From Chitinophaga polysaccharea (GTDB lineage: Bacteria > Bacteroidota > Bacteroidia > Chitinophagales > Chitinophagaceae), in assembly GCF_902150045.1 (NCBI RefSeq), contig NZ_CABFVU010000001.1:558001-622000 (forward strand): a DNA stretch of 64,000 bases, read 5' to 3'. Below are positions 1 to 8,490 of this stretch, piece after piece (position 1 is the stretch's first letter; every line of letters begins with the position of its first letter). Made by a program: the position numbers and the translations under genes. The notes below the pieces were generated by a model. It searched no databases. It saw nothing but the letters and a program-made list of their open reading frames with translations, and was not told the DNA's origin.

Positions 1-956
1 GGCTGGAAGGGTTCGCACAATCCGTAAATATTACAGATGCCCCTGTAATTGTTTGCGAGGCCGATGAATATCCTGCATCCGCCATTGAAAAGCGGCCCAA
101 GTTCCACTTCCTGCATCCGCAAATTGCTGTATTAACGGGGATTGCCTGGGATCATATCAATGTATTTCCTACTTACGAAATATATAAAGAACAGTTTGCC
201 ATTTTTATCAGGCAGATGGAACCCGGAAAGGTGCTCATCTACAACAGTACGGATAAAGAGCTGGTAAGCCTGGTAACAGCAACCGGCACCCACCTTAAAC
301 TGGTGCCCTATGCGCTGCCGGAACATACCATCACCAATGGCATCACCCGGGTTATTTTCGGGGAAAACCAGGCCAGCCTGGAAGTTTTCGGGGATCATAA
401 CCTGCTGAACCTCCATGCCGCCAAACTGGTTTGTAATGAACTGGGCCTCTCTGATGCGGAATTCCTGGCGGCAATTGCTACCTTTAAGGGCGCTGCAAAA
501 CGGCTGGAACTGGTAGCTAAAAACGACCATTGCGTTATTTACCGTGATTTTGCACACGCACCTTCCAAAGTGAAGGCTACTATGGAAGCCACGAGGAACC
601 AGTTTCCGGACAGAAAACTGATCGCCGTACTGGAATTACATACCTATAGTAGTTTAAATGCAGATTTCCTGGAACAATATCAGGGCGCTCTCGATACAGC
701 AGATATCGCCGTTGTATTCTACAGCAAACATGCGCTCGAAATAAAGAGAATGCCAGACCTTGCGCCCGGGCTGATTGCAGAACGCTTCGGCCGTAATGAC
801 CTCCATGTTTTCCACAACCGGGAAACACTGGAAGCATTCCTGGCAGCACAGCAATACCAGGATACCAACCTGCTGCTGATGAGCTCCGGTACTTACGATG
901 GCCTCGATTTTAGCAAACTGAAAGCATTATTGCCGTCAGACAAACAAATACATTAA
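1..956 (+). CDS. mpl: Mpl-like UDP-N-acetylmuramate:peptide ligase, 5' end outside the window
   Basis: Only the C-terminal two thirds are present; the reading frame is open from base 3 and the start lies upstream. Mpl attaches a recycled murein tripeptide to UDP-MurNAc in the cytoplasm using ATP. The Mur central-domain motif EADEY, followed by EKRPKFHFLHP and then WDHINVFP, is the Mpl pattern rather than that of MurC, where a Ser follows EAD. The Mur C-terminal domain begins near GAAKRLEL and carries YRDFAHAP, matching the DFAHxP segment that positions the amino-acid substrate. The exonuclease gene follows 22 bp downstream on the same strand. An assignment to MurC is less likely but cannot be excluded without the N-terminus. 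Confidence 0.85.
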   Translation, partial: LEGFAQSVNITDAPVIVCEADEYPASAIEKRPKFHFLHPQIAVLTGIAWDHINVFPTYEIYKEQFAIFIRQMEPGKVLIYNSTDKELVSLVTATGTHLKLVPYALPEHTITNGITRVIFGENQASLEVFGDHNLLNLHAAKLVCNELGLSDAEFLAAIATFKGAAKRLELVAKNDHCVIYRDFAHAPSKVKATMEATRNQFPDRKLIAVLELHTYSSLNADFLEQYQGALDTADIAVVFYSKHALEIKRMPDLAPGLIAERFGRNDLHVFHNRETLEAFLAAQQYQDTNLLLMSSGTYDGLDFSKLKALLPSDKQIH

Positions 957-978
957 ACAAAATTATAAATTATTCATA

Positions 979-1752
979 ATGCCTTCCTTGCTCCTCAAAA
1001 GGCCGCTGGCCGTAATCGATCTTGAAACCACCGGAACCAACGTGGCTTCAGATCGTATCATTGAAATTGCTATCATTAAAGTGTTTCCGGATAAAACCAC
1101 ACAGTCGAAAGTGAAACGCATAAACCCCGGAATGCCGATCCCTGCCGGATCTACAGCAATTCATGGTATTAAGGACGAGGATGTAAAAGACGCACCTTCC
1201 TTTAAACAGGCCGCACACGAGCTGAAACAGTTCATGGAAAACTGCGACCTGGCAGGTTATAATTCCAACCGCTTCGATATTCCCTTACTGGTAGAGGAAT
1301 TCCTGCGGGCAGATATCGAATTCGATGTCTCCAAACGCAAATTTGTGGATGTACAGCGCATCTTCCACCTGATGGAGAAACGTACCCTGGGCGCCGCCTA
1401 CAAGTTCTACTGCGATAAACAGCTGGAAAATGCGCACAGCGCCGAAGCCGACGCACTGGCCACCTATGAGATCCTGGAAGCCCAGCTGGGCCGGTATGAA
1501 CAGCTGCAGCAGGATATCGACTCTCTGGCCGATTTCACCAAAGAAGAAGATTATATCGACTTTGCACGCCGGCTGGTGATGCAGGGCGGTCAGGAAGTGT
1601 TTAACTTTGGCAAATACAAAGGCCGCTCCGTGAGAGAGGTGTTAAAGGCAGAGCCCCAGTACTACGACTGGATGATGAAAGCGGATTTTCCACTCAATAC
1701 CAAACAAAAACTGACTGAGATCTTCCATAATATGATGTTAAAAAAAATGTAA
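979..1752 (+). CDS. DnaQ/ExoX-like 3'-5' exonuclease
   Basis: A DEDDh-family exonuclease of 257 aa. The catalytic set is visible: D14 and E16 in VIDLETTG, D100 in NRFDIPLL, and H153 and D158 in HSAEADAL. The nuclease fold occupies about residues 8-170. A C-terminal segment containing FGKYKGRSV (about residues 209-217) resembles the small ExoX C-terminal module found in many stand-alone Bacteroidota exonucleases. By family it removes nucleotides from single-stranded DNA 3' ends in repair or proofreading. It is not the polymerase III epsilon subunit with certainty, because no beta-clamp motif was recognised. It is probably transcribed with the preceding Mpl-like gene. Confidence 0.85.
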   Translation: MPSLLLKRPLAVIDLETTGTNVASDRIIEIAIIKVFPDKTTQSKVKRINPGMPIPAGSTAIHGIKDEDVKDAPSFKQAAHELKQFMENCDLAGYNSNRFDIPLLVEEFLRADIEFDVSKRKFVDVQRIFHLMEKRTLGAAYKFYCDKQLENAHSAEADALATYEILEAQLGRYEQLQQDIDSLADFTKEEDYIDFARRLVMQGGQEVFNFGKYKGRSVREVLKAEPQYYDWMMKADFPLNTKQKLTEIFHNMMLKKM

Positions 1753-1824
1753 TGTTATCGGGGAACATCATATCTTGCGCCGGAATTGAATTATTTTCGC
1801 AGTCCAAAAATATCTTCTGCTGAA

Positions 1825-2565
1825 TTGGAAAAGCTTGTCATCATTCCTACGTACAATGAAAAGGATAATATCCGTAACATCATTGACGCTGTATTTTCCT
1901 TACAGCAGGATTTTCATGTTCTTATTGTGGATGACGGATCGCCCGACGGCACCGGCGCTATCGTAAAATCGCTGCAGCAACAACATCCCGGCGAATTGTT
2001 CCTGGAAGAAAGATCCGGCAAACAAGGCCTGGGCACAGCTTATATCCACGGCTTCAAATGGGCGCTGGCCAGGGGCTACCGCTACATTATTGAAATGGAC
2101 GCGGATTTTTCGCATAACCCGAAAGATCTTCCGCGCCTGTATGAGGCCTGCGCCAAAGAAGGAGCAGATGTATCCGTAGGTTCCCGCTATGTAAAAGGCG
2201 GTAAAACCGAAAACTGGCCCTGGGACAGGGCCGTATTATCTTACGGCGCCTCCATTTACGTAGGTATGATCACCTGGATGCCGGTAAAAGACCCTACCGC
2301 GGGGTTTGTATGTTACAGCAACACGGTATTGGAGTCTATTAACCTCGACCAGATACAGTTTGTAGGCTATGCTTTCCAGATAGAAATGAAATTCACCGCC
2401 TGGAAGCTTGGCTTCAAAATAAAAGAAGTACCCATCACCTTTAAAGACCGGAAAGAAGGATACTCAAAAATGAGCAAAGGCATCGTAAAAGAAGGCATAC
2501 TCGGCGTGCTCAAAATACAATGGCAAAGCCTTTTCCGCAATTATAAAAGAAGATTGCAGAATTAA
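1825..2565 (+). CDS. Polyprenol monophosphomannose synthase (GT2)
   Basis: A GT-A glycosyltransferase of the DPM1 type, about 246 aa, that transfers a hexose (probably mannose) from a nucleotide sugar to a polyprenyl phosphate on the inner face of the membrane. Motifs in order are VIIPTYNE, IVDDGSPDG, EMDADFSHNP and GSRYVKGG, followed by the acceptor region with DPTAGFVCY. No C-terminal membrane domain is present, so it is the short soluble form. Homologues usually begin M-x-KLVIIPTYNE, so I place the start at the in-frame TTG at 1825. An in-frame TTG at 1786 would add 13 residues; there is no in-frame ATG upstream. Confidence 0.85.
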   Translation: MEKLVIIPTYNEKDNIRNIIDAVFSLQQDFHVLIVDDGSPDGTGAIVKSLQQQHPGELFLEERSGKQGLGTAYIHGFKWALARGYRYIIEMDADFSHNPKDLPRLYEACAKEGADVSVGSRYVKGGKTENWPWDRAVLSYGASIYVGMITWMPVKDPTAGFVCYSNTVLESINLDQIQFVGYAFQIEMKFTAWKLGFKIKEVPITFKDRKEGYSKMSKGIVKEGILGVLKIQWQSLFRNYKRRLQN

Positions 2566-2588
2566 TAAAATCATCTCAATTGCATAGC

Positions 2589-2634
2589 ATTTAGGGATCT
2601 GTTCATTTATCTATAGATGAACAGATCCCTAAAT
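2589..2634 (+). terminator. Perfect 18-bp hairpin between the mannosyltransferase and EamA genes
   Basis: An 18-bp perfect inverted repeat (2589-2606 with 2617-2634) with a 10-nt loop lies 23 bp after the mannosyltransferase stop and ends 14 bp before the EamA start codon. There is no long T tract, only ACATTTT. It would form a strong RNA hairpin and probably ends or attenuates read-through, but being so close to the next ATG it could also affect translation of that gene. Confidence 0.6.
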
Positions 2635-2648
2635 ACATTTTACAGACC

Positions 2649-3524
2649 ATGAAAAAAGCATTTCTCCAGCTACACCTTTCGGTGTTCCTGGCTGGATTTA
2701 CAGGGATACTGGGCAAACTGATCTCTCTCAACGAAGGACTGCTGGTATGGTACCGGTTACTGATCACCTCCGTTACTTTATACATTTTATTCCGCATCCA
2801 GGGCACCTTTAAAAAACTTCCCTGGAAAGATATCCTGCCCATTGGCGGCACCGGTGTGATAGTGGCCCTTCACTGGCTTTTCTTTTACGGCAGTATCAAA
2901 TACTCCAATGTATCTATCGGCGTGATCTGCTTTTCGCTTACCAGCCTGTTCACCGCCATATTCGACCCGCTTATTAACAGGCGCCGCTTTGACGTGGCCG
3001 AAATGTTACTGAGCATGCTTACCCTCTTGGGCATCCTGCTCATTTTCCATTTCGATACCCAATACCGCACCGGCATTATAATTGGCATTATCTCCGCCAT
3101 GTTTGCGGCACTGTTCACCGTATTCAATAAAAGACTGATCAAACGTTTTGATACCTACACCATTACTTTTTATGAGCTGTCAACAGGTTTCATTGTGCTC
3201 AGTATGGCCATGCCATTATATCTTTACCTGTTCCCGGTACCTTCCCTCCTGCCCTCATCACCGGATATCATTTACCTGTTGGTGCTGGCCTGGTTCTGCA
3301 CCGTGCTGATGTACCTGCTGAGTATGAGCGCATTAAAAAGGATCTCCCCTTTTACCGTAAACCTTTGTTTCAACCTGGAACCGGTTTACAGCATCGTGAT
3401 GGCCTTTCTGCTATTCCATGAAAACAAGTTGCTGAATAATGCTTTCTATGCCGGGCTGGGTTGTATCATTCTCTCCGTTGGGCTGCAGATGCTGCGTGTG
3501 GCAAAGGGCAAAACGGCCTCGTAA
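2649..3524 (+). CDS. DMT-superfamily EamA transporter
   Basis: A 291-aa integral membrane protein with about ten hydrophobic helices in two similar halves, the usual EamA size and layout. The first half contains HWLFFYGSIKYSN and the second SPFTVNLCFNLEPV, both typical positions in the EamA repeat. The substrate cannot be deduced; relatives export amino acids or other small metabolites. It appears to be transcribed alone, with a strong hairpin just upstream and an independent promoter for the following peptidase gene. Confidence 0.8.
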   Translation: MKKAFLQLHLSVFLAGFTGILGKLISLNEGLLVWYRLLITSVTLYILFRIQGTFKKLPWKDILPIGGTGVIVALHWLFFYGSIKYSNVSIGVICFSLTSLFTAIFDPLINRRRFDVAEMLLSMLTLLGILLIFHFDTQYRTGIIIGIISAMFAALFTVFNKRLIKRFDTYTITFYELSTGFIVLSMAMPLYLYLFPVPSLLPSSPDIIYLLVLAWFCTVLMYLLSMSALKRISPFTVNLCFNLEPVYSIVMAFLLFHENKLLNNAFYAGLGCIILSVGLQMLRVAKGKTAS

Positions 3525-3546
3525 TACCTCCGCTCATCCTCATTTA

Positions 3547-3578
3547 TTTGTAACTTGAGCGCCGTAATTATTACTTTG
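3547..3578 (+). promoter_or_regulatory. Bacteroidota-type promoter of the S9 peptidase gene
   Basis: TTTG at 3547-3550 and TTACTTTG at 3571-3578 are separated by 20 bp. This fits the Bacteroidota primary-sigma consensus TTTG-N19/20-TAnnTTTG with a single mismatch. Transcription starting 5-7 bp after the -7 element would begin at or beside the ATG at 3584, so the mRNA would be leaderless or nearly so. Confidence 0.55.
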
Positions 3579-3583
3579 CGCTT

Positions 3584-6430
3584 ATGAGAAAAGTTTTATT
3601 AGGGGTATCCCTCCTGGGTGCTTCCCTTTTTACCTATGCACAACAACCTGCAAAAAAGCCACTGGATCACAGTGTTTATGACAGTTGGCAAAGCATTGGC
3701 ACTAAACTGATCAGTAACAACGGCCAGTGGATAGTGTATTCAGTGATACCACAGGAAGGCGATGCCAGCCTGGTGATCTATGACCGGAAAACGGGCCAGG
3801 CTACTACCATTGATCGTGGCAGCAGCCCTGTTATTACAGAGGATTCCCGCTACGTGATCTGCAGCATTAAACCTTTTTTTAAAGATACCCGCGAAGCAAG
3901 GATCAAAAAGAAAAAACCGGCAGAAATGCCGAAAGACTCCCTGGCTATCATTACCCTTGGACAACCAGGCATCGTGAAATTCCCCGGTGTAAAGTCTTTT
4001 AAGACACCGGAAAAAGGCAGCGGCCTGCTCGCCTACCTGCTGGAAAAACCGGCCGCAGATAGCGCCAGGAATAAAAGGAATAAAGCACCGGAAGCAGATA
4101 TCGGCAACGATCGGGCTGATGACGATAAAACGCCGCCTGCCGGCAATGAAAGCGGCACACTGGTGATCCGTTTGCTGTCTGGCGGCATACAGGACACCGT
4201 AAAAAACGTGACCGAATTCACTTTCAGCAAACCGGGCAACCAGCTGCTCATCGAAACAAAGGCAGATAAAAAAGATTCGCTGTCGCGCAACGGTGTACTG
4301 CTGTGGCATACCGCCACCAGGAAAGCCACTGCACTGAGCAACGGCCACAGCGATTATAAACAATTTGCATTCGATGAAAAAGGAGAACAGGCAGCTTACT
4401 TTGGTACCCGCGACTCTGCCAGGGCATTACAGCAATTCTATAAACTCTACTACTTCAAACCGGGGCAGGACAGCGCCTATGAAGTAGCCGATAAAAACAG
4501 CAGCGGCATTCCCGCCAACTGGAGCATCAGCCCCAACAGCCTGATCTATTTCAGTAAAGACGGGCAGCGCCTCTTCTTCGGCACTGCGCCCACACCACCG
4601 GTGAAAGATACCAACATCGTGGATTTTGAAGTGGCCAAAGTGGATATCTGGAATTATAAAGATGATTACCTGCAACCCATGCAGTTAAAAAATGTAGATA
4701 AAGAACTGAAGAGAAGTTATGCCGCCGTATATTATCCCGGTAGTAAACGTGTGGTCCAGCTAAGTGATAAAGACCTTGAAACCGTGATCACCGCTGCGGA
4801 AGGAAACAGTCCTAACGCGCTCGGCTATACGGACAAGGGCGAGCGTATTCCCTTGCAATGGGTAGGCCGCACGCTCAAAACAGCTTACCTCGTTAACATC
4901 AGTGACGGCACCAGGAAAAAGATCAAAGAAAAGCTGGACGGTAATTTTTTCATCTCCCCTAACGGGAAATATATCATTTGGTACGACCTGGTAAACCGGG
5001 AATGGTTCAGTTACAATAACGCTACCGGCGCAACAGTAAGCTTCAGCAAAAGTATCCCGGCAAAAGTATACGATGAGGAAGATGATCATCCCGATGTACC
5101 GGATGCATATGGCATCGCAGGCTGGATGAAAGATGATAGCTATGTGTATATCTACGACCGTTACGATATATGGCAAACAGATCCCAGCGGCAAAACCGCC
5201 CCACTGAACATTACAAATAATATTGGCCGGAAAAACAGGACCCGCCTGCGTTACCTGCGGCTGGACCCTGAAAAGAAATTTTTCCTTCCGGGCGATCGGC
5301 TGATGCTAACCGCCTTCCAGGACAGCACCAAATACAATGGTTTCTATTCGCTCGACCTGCCGCGTAAATCCGGCAGGGCCGCTAACCTGCAACCGGTAGT
5401 ACTGGGCCCTTATACTTACATCGATCTGTTGAAAGCAAAGGATGCCGATGTGTTTTCGTATACCCGTAGCCGGTATGAACTCTCTCCTGATGTTTTTACG
5501 GGAGATGATATCGCGAAAGCTGTACAGATCAGTCATACCAATCCCCAGCAACAAGAATACAACTGGGGCACCGCATCGCTGTACAAGTGGACCACCTTCA
5601 GCGGGAAACCTGCAGAAGGCATTCTTTATAAGCCCGAAAATTTTGACAGCACCAAACGGTACCCGGTGATCTTTTATTTCTACGAGAAATTAACTGATGG
5701 GCTGTACAGTTACCAGGCGCCGGCGCCAACACCATCGCGGTTGAATATTTCATTTTTTGTAAGTCGCGGTTACCTGGTGTTTGCACCGGATATCAGCTAT
5801 GAAAACGGTTATCCCGGCAAAAGCGCATATGATTATATTGTAAGCGCTGCAGAAGACCTGGCAAAAAAGCCCTGGGCAGATGGTAAAAATATGGGTATCC
5901 AGGGTCAGAGCTGGGGTGGCTACCAGGTGGCTTTCCTCATTACCCAGACCAACCTATTCAAAGCAGCATGGGCAGGTGCTCCCGTTGCCAACATGACCAG
6001 TGCCTATGGCGGCATCCGCTGGGAAAGTGGCATGAACAGACAGTTTCAGTACGAGCATTCACAAAGCCGTATAGGCGCCACCTTATGGGAAAAGCCTGAG
6101 CTGTATATTGAAAACTCCCCGTTGTTCAATCTCCCGCGGGTGAACACACCGGTAGCTATCATGGCAAATGATGCCGATGGCGCTGTACCCTGGTACCAGG
6201 GCATTGAAATGTTTACCGGTTTACGTCGTTTAGGCAAGCCCGTATGGTTGCTGAATTATAACAATGAAGCGCATAACCTCATACAACGTCAGAACCGTAA
6301 AGATATTCAGCGCAGGGAACAACAGTTCTTTGACCATTTCCTGAAAGGCGCACCAGCTCCGCAATGGCTGGAAAGCGGCGTGCCTGCCACAGAAAAGGGC
6401 ATCAACTGGGGCTGGGACCCGGCGCAGTAA
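3584..6430 (+). CDS. Secreted S9-family prolyl oligopeptidase-like serine peptidase
   Basis: 948 aa with a signal peptide (hydrophobic stretch, then FTYAQQP), so periplasmic or surface located. A long N-terminal beta-propeller region (about 25-640) precedes an alpha/beta-hydrolase domain. The triad is visible: S776 in GQSWGGYQ, D865 in NDADGAVP, H897 in NNEAHNL. Family members cleave peptides of limited size, often after proline or as dipeptidyl or acylaminoacyl peptidases; the exact specificity is not readable here. It is longer than classical dipeptidyl peptidase IV because of inserts in the propeller, including a lysine-rich stretch near residues 105-115. It has its own promoter and is followed by a MITE-like repeat. 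Confidence 0.87.
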   Translation: MRKVLLGVSLLGASLFTYAQQPAKKPLDHSVYDSWQSIGTKLISNNGQWIVYSVIPQEGDASLVIYDRKTGQATTIDRGSSPVITEDSRYVICSIKPFFKDTREARIKKKKPAEMPKDSLAIITLGQPGIVKFPGVKSFKTPEKGSGLLAYLLEKPAADSARNKRNKAPEADIGNDRADDDKTPPAGNESGTLVIRLLSGGIQDTVKNVTEFTFSKPGNQLLIETKADKKDSLSRNGVLLWHTATRKATALSNGHSDYKQFAFDEKGEQAAYFGTRDSARALQQFYKLYYFKPGQDSAYEVADKNSSGIPANWSISPNSLIYFSKDGQRLFFGTAPTPPVKDTNIVDFEVAKVDIWNYKDDYLQPMQLKNVDKELKRSYAAVYYPGSKRVVQLSDKDLETVITAAEGNSPNALGYTDKGERIPLQWVGRTLKTAYLVNISDGTRKKIKEKLDGNFFISPNGKYIIWYDLVNREWFSYNNATGATVSFSKSIPAKVYDEEDDHPDVPDAYGIAGWMKDDSYVYIYDRYDIWQTDPSGKTAPLNITNNIGRKNRTRLRYLRLDPEKKFFLPGDRLMLTAFQDSTKYNGFYSLDLPRKSGRAANLQPVVLGPYTYIDLLKAKDADVFSYTRSRYELSPDVFTGDDIAKAVQISHTNPQQQEYNWGTASLYKWTTFSGKPAEGILYKPENFDSTKRYPVIFYFYEKLTDGLYSYQAPAPTPSRLNISFFVSRGYLVFAPDISYENGYPGKSAYDYIVSAAEDLAKKPWADGKNMGIQGQSWGGYQVAFLITQTNLFKAAWAGAPVANMTSAYGGIRWESGMNRQFQYEHSQSRIGATLWEKPELYIENSPLFNLPRVNTPVAIMANDADGAVPWYQGIEMFTGLRRLGKPVWLLNYNNEAHNLIQRQNRKDIQRREQQFFDHFLKGAPAPQWLESGVPATEKGINWGWDPAQ

Positions 6431-6446
6431 ATTAACTGATATACAG

Positions 6447-6558
6447 AAGAGGCTGTATCATAACTAACTTAATGGGTGTGAGAATCGCAAATACGAAAAT
6501 TTTCTCCACCCGGTACCCGAGTAAAATCGGGTAAAAGTTATTTATGATACAGCCTCTT
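6447..6558. mobile_element. 112-bp MITE-like repeat, copy 1
   Basis: An element with 24-bp terminal inverted repeats (AAGAGGCTGTATCATAA at the left end, its complement at the right; 23 of 24 positions match). A second copy at 62964-63075 differs at only two positions. The interior holds a smaller hairpin (TACCCGA/TCGGGTA at about 6515-6532) and no open reading frame. Size, near-identity and lack of coding capacity fit a non-autonomous transposable element mobilised in trans. It starts 16 bp after the peptidase stop codon and the flanks (ACA/TGT) prolong the palindrome, so it may also act as a terminator. Confidence 0.75.
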
Positions 6559-6626
6559 TTGTTAATACGGGAACAGCGGGTGTTGGGTCAACAGTTGATA
6601 ACTGAGGGGTCGTGCAATTTTGAAAA

Positions 6627-7211
6627 ATGCCGAAATTATATATCCTGGCTGGCTGCAATGGGGCCGGTAAAACAACCGCCAGTTTAACTTTTTTACCTGA
6701 AATGTTTCGATGCAAAGAATTTGTGAATGCTGATGTCATTGCTACCAGCATATGTCCTGATAACCCTGAAAGTGTTGCGTTACAAGCTGGAAGGATAATG
6801 TTAATAAAGATTAATGAGCTAATGCTGGAGAAAGTAGACTTTGCATTTGAAACCACCCTGGCTACAAGAAGTTACGTTTCATTAATTACAACAGCTCAGG
6901 CAATTGGATATGAAGTTATCTTACTTTTTTTCTGGCTCAAATCACCTGCATTTGCAATAAACAGAGTAGCCAGGAGGGTATTGGAAGGCGGCCATAATAT
7001 TCCATCGGAAATAATTAAACGAAGATTTTACAGGGGAATTAAAAATCTTATAACCCTGTAAATTCCAATCTGTGATCACTGGTTGGTTATTGATAATATG
7101 TACACTTCCCCGGAAGAGGTAATATTGGGTTCCGGCAATACTATTAAACTGGTCATTAAATCTTATATTTGGGATGTTATTTTAAAACAAAGCAACCACC
7201 ATGAGCAATAA
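6627..7211 (+). pseudogene. Zeta-toxin-type P-loop kinase, interrupted by a nonsense codon
   Basis: The ATG-started frame reads a P-loop kinase: Walker A GCNGAGKTT at residues 9-17, NADVIA, FETTLATRSY, and RRFYRGIKNL near the end. These are the landmarks of the zeta-toxin/AAA_33 kinases common in Bacteroidota, normally about 190-200 aa. A TAA at 7059-7061 stops it after 144 aa, exactly where relatives continue with a Tyr codon. The same frame then runs on with IPICDHWLVIDN, the expected C-terminal sequence, to a second stop at 7209-7211. One substitution therefore explains the truncation. The segment looks more AT-rich than its neighbours, suggesting acquisition. A short 144-aa product could still be made, but it lacks the last fifth of the fold. 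Confidence 0.8.
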
Positions 7212-7381
7212 AGAAAAAGAATTAATGGAACTTTCCGCTAAAAGTGATGCAAGGCATGAAAAAGGCAAGGCGTAAGCTCGTTGAATCCAGTGCAGCGGAA
7301 AACAAAAAATTGGTTGTAGGAGATAAAAATGGCAATCCAATAGAAGTTCCCGCAAAAGACCTGTTAAAAACACTCAAATAA
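7201..7381 (+). pseudogene. Small partner gene of the kinase, frameshifted
   Basis: ATG 7201 opens a frame overlapping the ancestral kinase end by 11 bp: MSNKEKELMELSAKSDARHE, then a stop at 7273-7275. The +1 frame continues the protein from about 7262 with ARRKLVESSAAENKKLVVG and ends VPAKDLLKTLK at 7379-7381. Joining the two frames gives one highly charged protein of about 60 aa, so a single-base insertion in the run near 7259-7264 is the simplest explanation. The translational overlap with the kinase suggests a co-translated partner, possibly an antitoxin; I do not recognise a named family. An alternative start at 7256 could give a 41-aa product. Confidence 0.6.
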
Positions 7382-7529
7382 CCCCTTCTCTCCCAGCCTT
7401 TTTCTCTCCCCAAATATATTTTCGTTAATATAAATTATTTAACATATATTTACATTAACATCGCCACTTTCAGTGTATGGTGTGATCTGCAGCGATAGCG
7501 ATATCCTTAAACACCACATTTTTGTACCT

Positions 7530-8366
7530 ATGAACTTCCATATTCATCATCCTGCGGATGCATTGCGTCCATTTGTAAAACAATATTATTACTGGGAAGA
7601 TGATACCCGTGGCATTATTCAATTGCCACAAAACCTGTTTGCCCTGGGCGATCAGTACATGGTATTCATCCTTGAGGGGAAGGCAGAAGTGAAACCGGTG
7701 AATCACAAGGCATTTACCCTGCCAGCCGGCTCGGTATTAGGGCACCTCACCTGCGCCTGCCAGTTACAGGTACAGGGACCGGTAAAAGCAGCAGTTGTAC
7801 AGCTGAATGCTTATGGAGGCTACCGGCTTTTAGGAATGGATGCAGCCAACTTTACTAATTACTATCGTAACCTTACGACCGCACAACCTATATGGCAGGA
7901 GCTGATAGCCGCTCTCCAACTGGAAAAGGACCCGCAACGAATAGAATCCTTGCTGGACAATGCCTGTTTATATGCGCTTTCAGAGCAGCCCGGTAACCTT
8001 CGCGAGGTAGATGATATGGCAGACTACCTGTTAATCAGGCAGGGAAATGTGAGTATAGAAGAACTGACAGCGCGCTACGGGCTTTCCCGCCCCACCCTGG
8101 AGAGGCTGTTCAGCAAAATAGTAGGTATTCCGCCCCAGCTGTATGCCCGGATGATCCGTTATAAAACAGCCCTGAGCGCCCTGCGCCAGCTGAACTTACC
8201 GGAATGGCAAACGCATGTTGCGGCCACTCCATGGTATAACCAGGCCATGTTTATTAAAGATTATTTACTTTTTAATCACGAAGCGCCTTCTTATTTTGCA
8301 GGTGCAACAGGAACTATTGCGCACATGCCGGTGAACAACCTGCAGCAGGTAGCCGTAGCCAGTTAA
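7530..8366 (+). CDS. AraC-family transcriptional regulator
   Basis: 278 aa from the ATG at 7530, preferred over an upstream in-frame start at 7473 because MNFHIHHPADALRPFVKQYYY is the normal N-terminus of this Bacteroidota AraC subgroup (DUF6597-like sensor domain). Residues 1-150 form the sensor part. The C-terminal part carries a double helix-turn-helix, including SIEELTARYGLSRPTLERLF and then PPQLYARMIRYKTAL. Just before the start, CATTTTTG (7517-7524) is one mismatch from the -7 promoter element, so the leader would be very short. The target is unknown; the cupin gene 124 bp downstream is a candidate. Confidence 0.8.
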   Translation: MNFHIHHPADALRPFVKQYYYWEDDTRGIIQLPQNLFALGDQYMVFILEGKAEVKPVNHKAFTLPAGSVLGHLTCACQLQVQGPVKAAVVQLNAYGGYRLLGMDAANFTNYYRNLTTAQPIWQELIAALQLEKDPQRIESLLDNACLYALSEQPGNLREVDDMADYLLIRQGNVSIEELTARYGLSRPTLERLFSKIVGIPPQLYARMIRYKTALSALRQLNLPEWQTHVAATPWYNQAMFIKDYLLFNHEAPSYFAGATGTIAHMPVNNLQQVAVAS

Positions 8367-8490
8367 AAAATGGATACTGTGCATTTGCACACTACCCGGT
8401 GTAATCACGCGAGGTATAACCCTGTGCTATATACGAAGAGATGCAATAACATACTTTTTCTTTAATTTACCGGTCCTAACAGGCATCACT

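Noticed and set aside
132..557. Minus-strand 141-aa open frame
   Set aside because: It is antisense to the Mpl-like ligase, whose reading frame has clear motifs; many similar antisense frames over strong genes were dismissed for the same reason.
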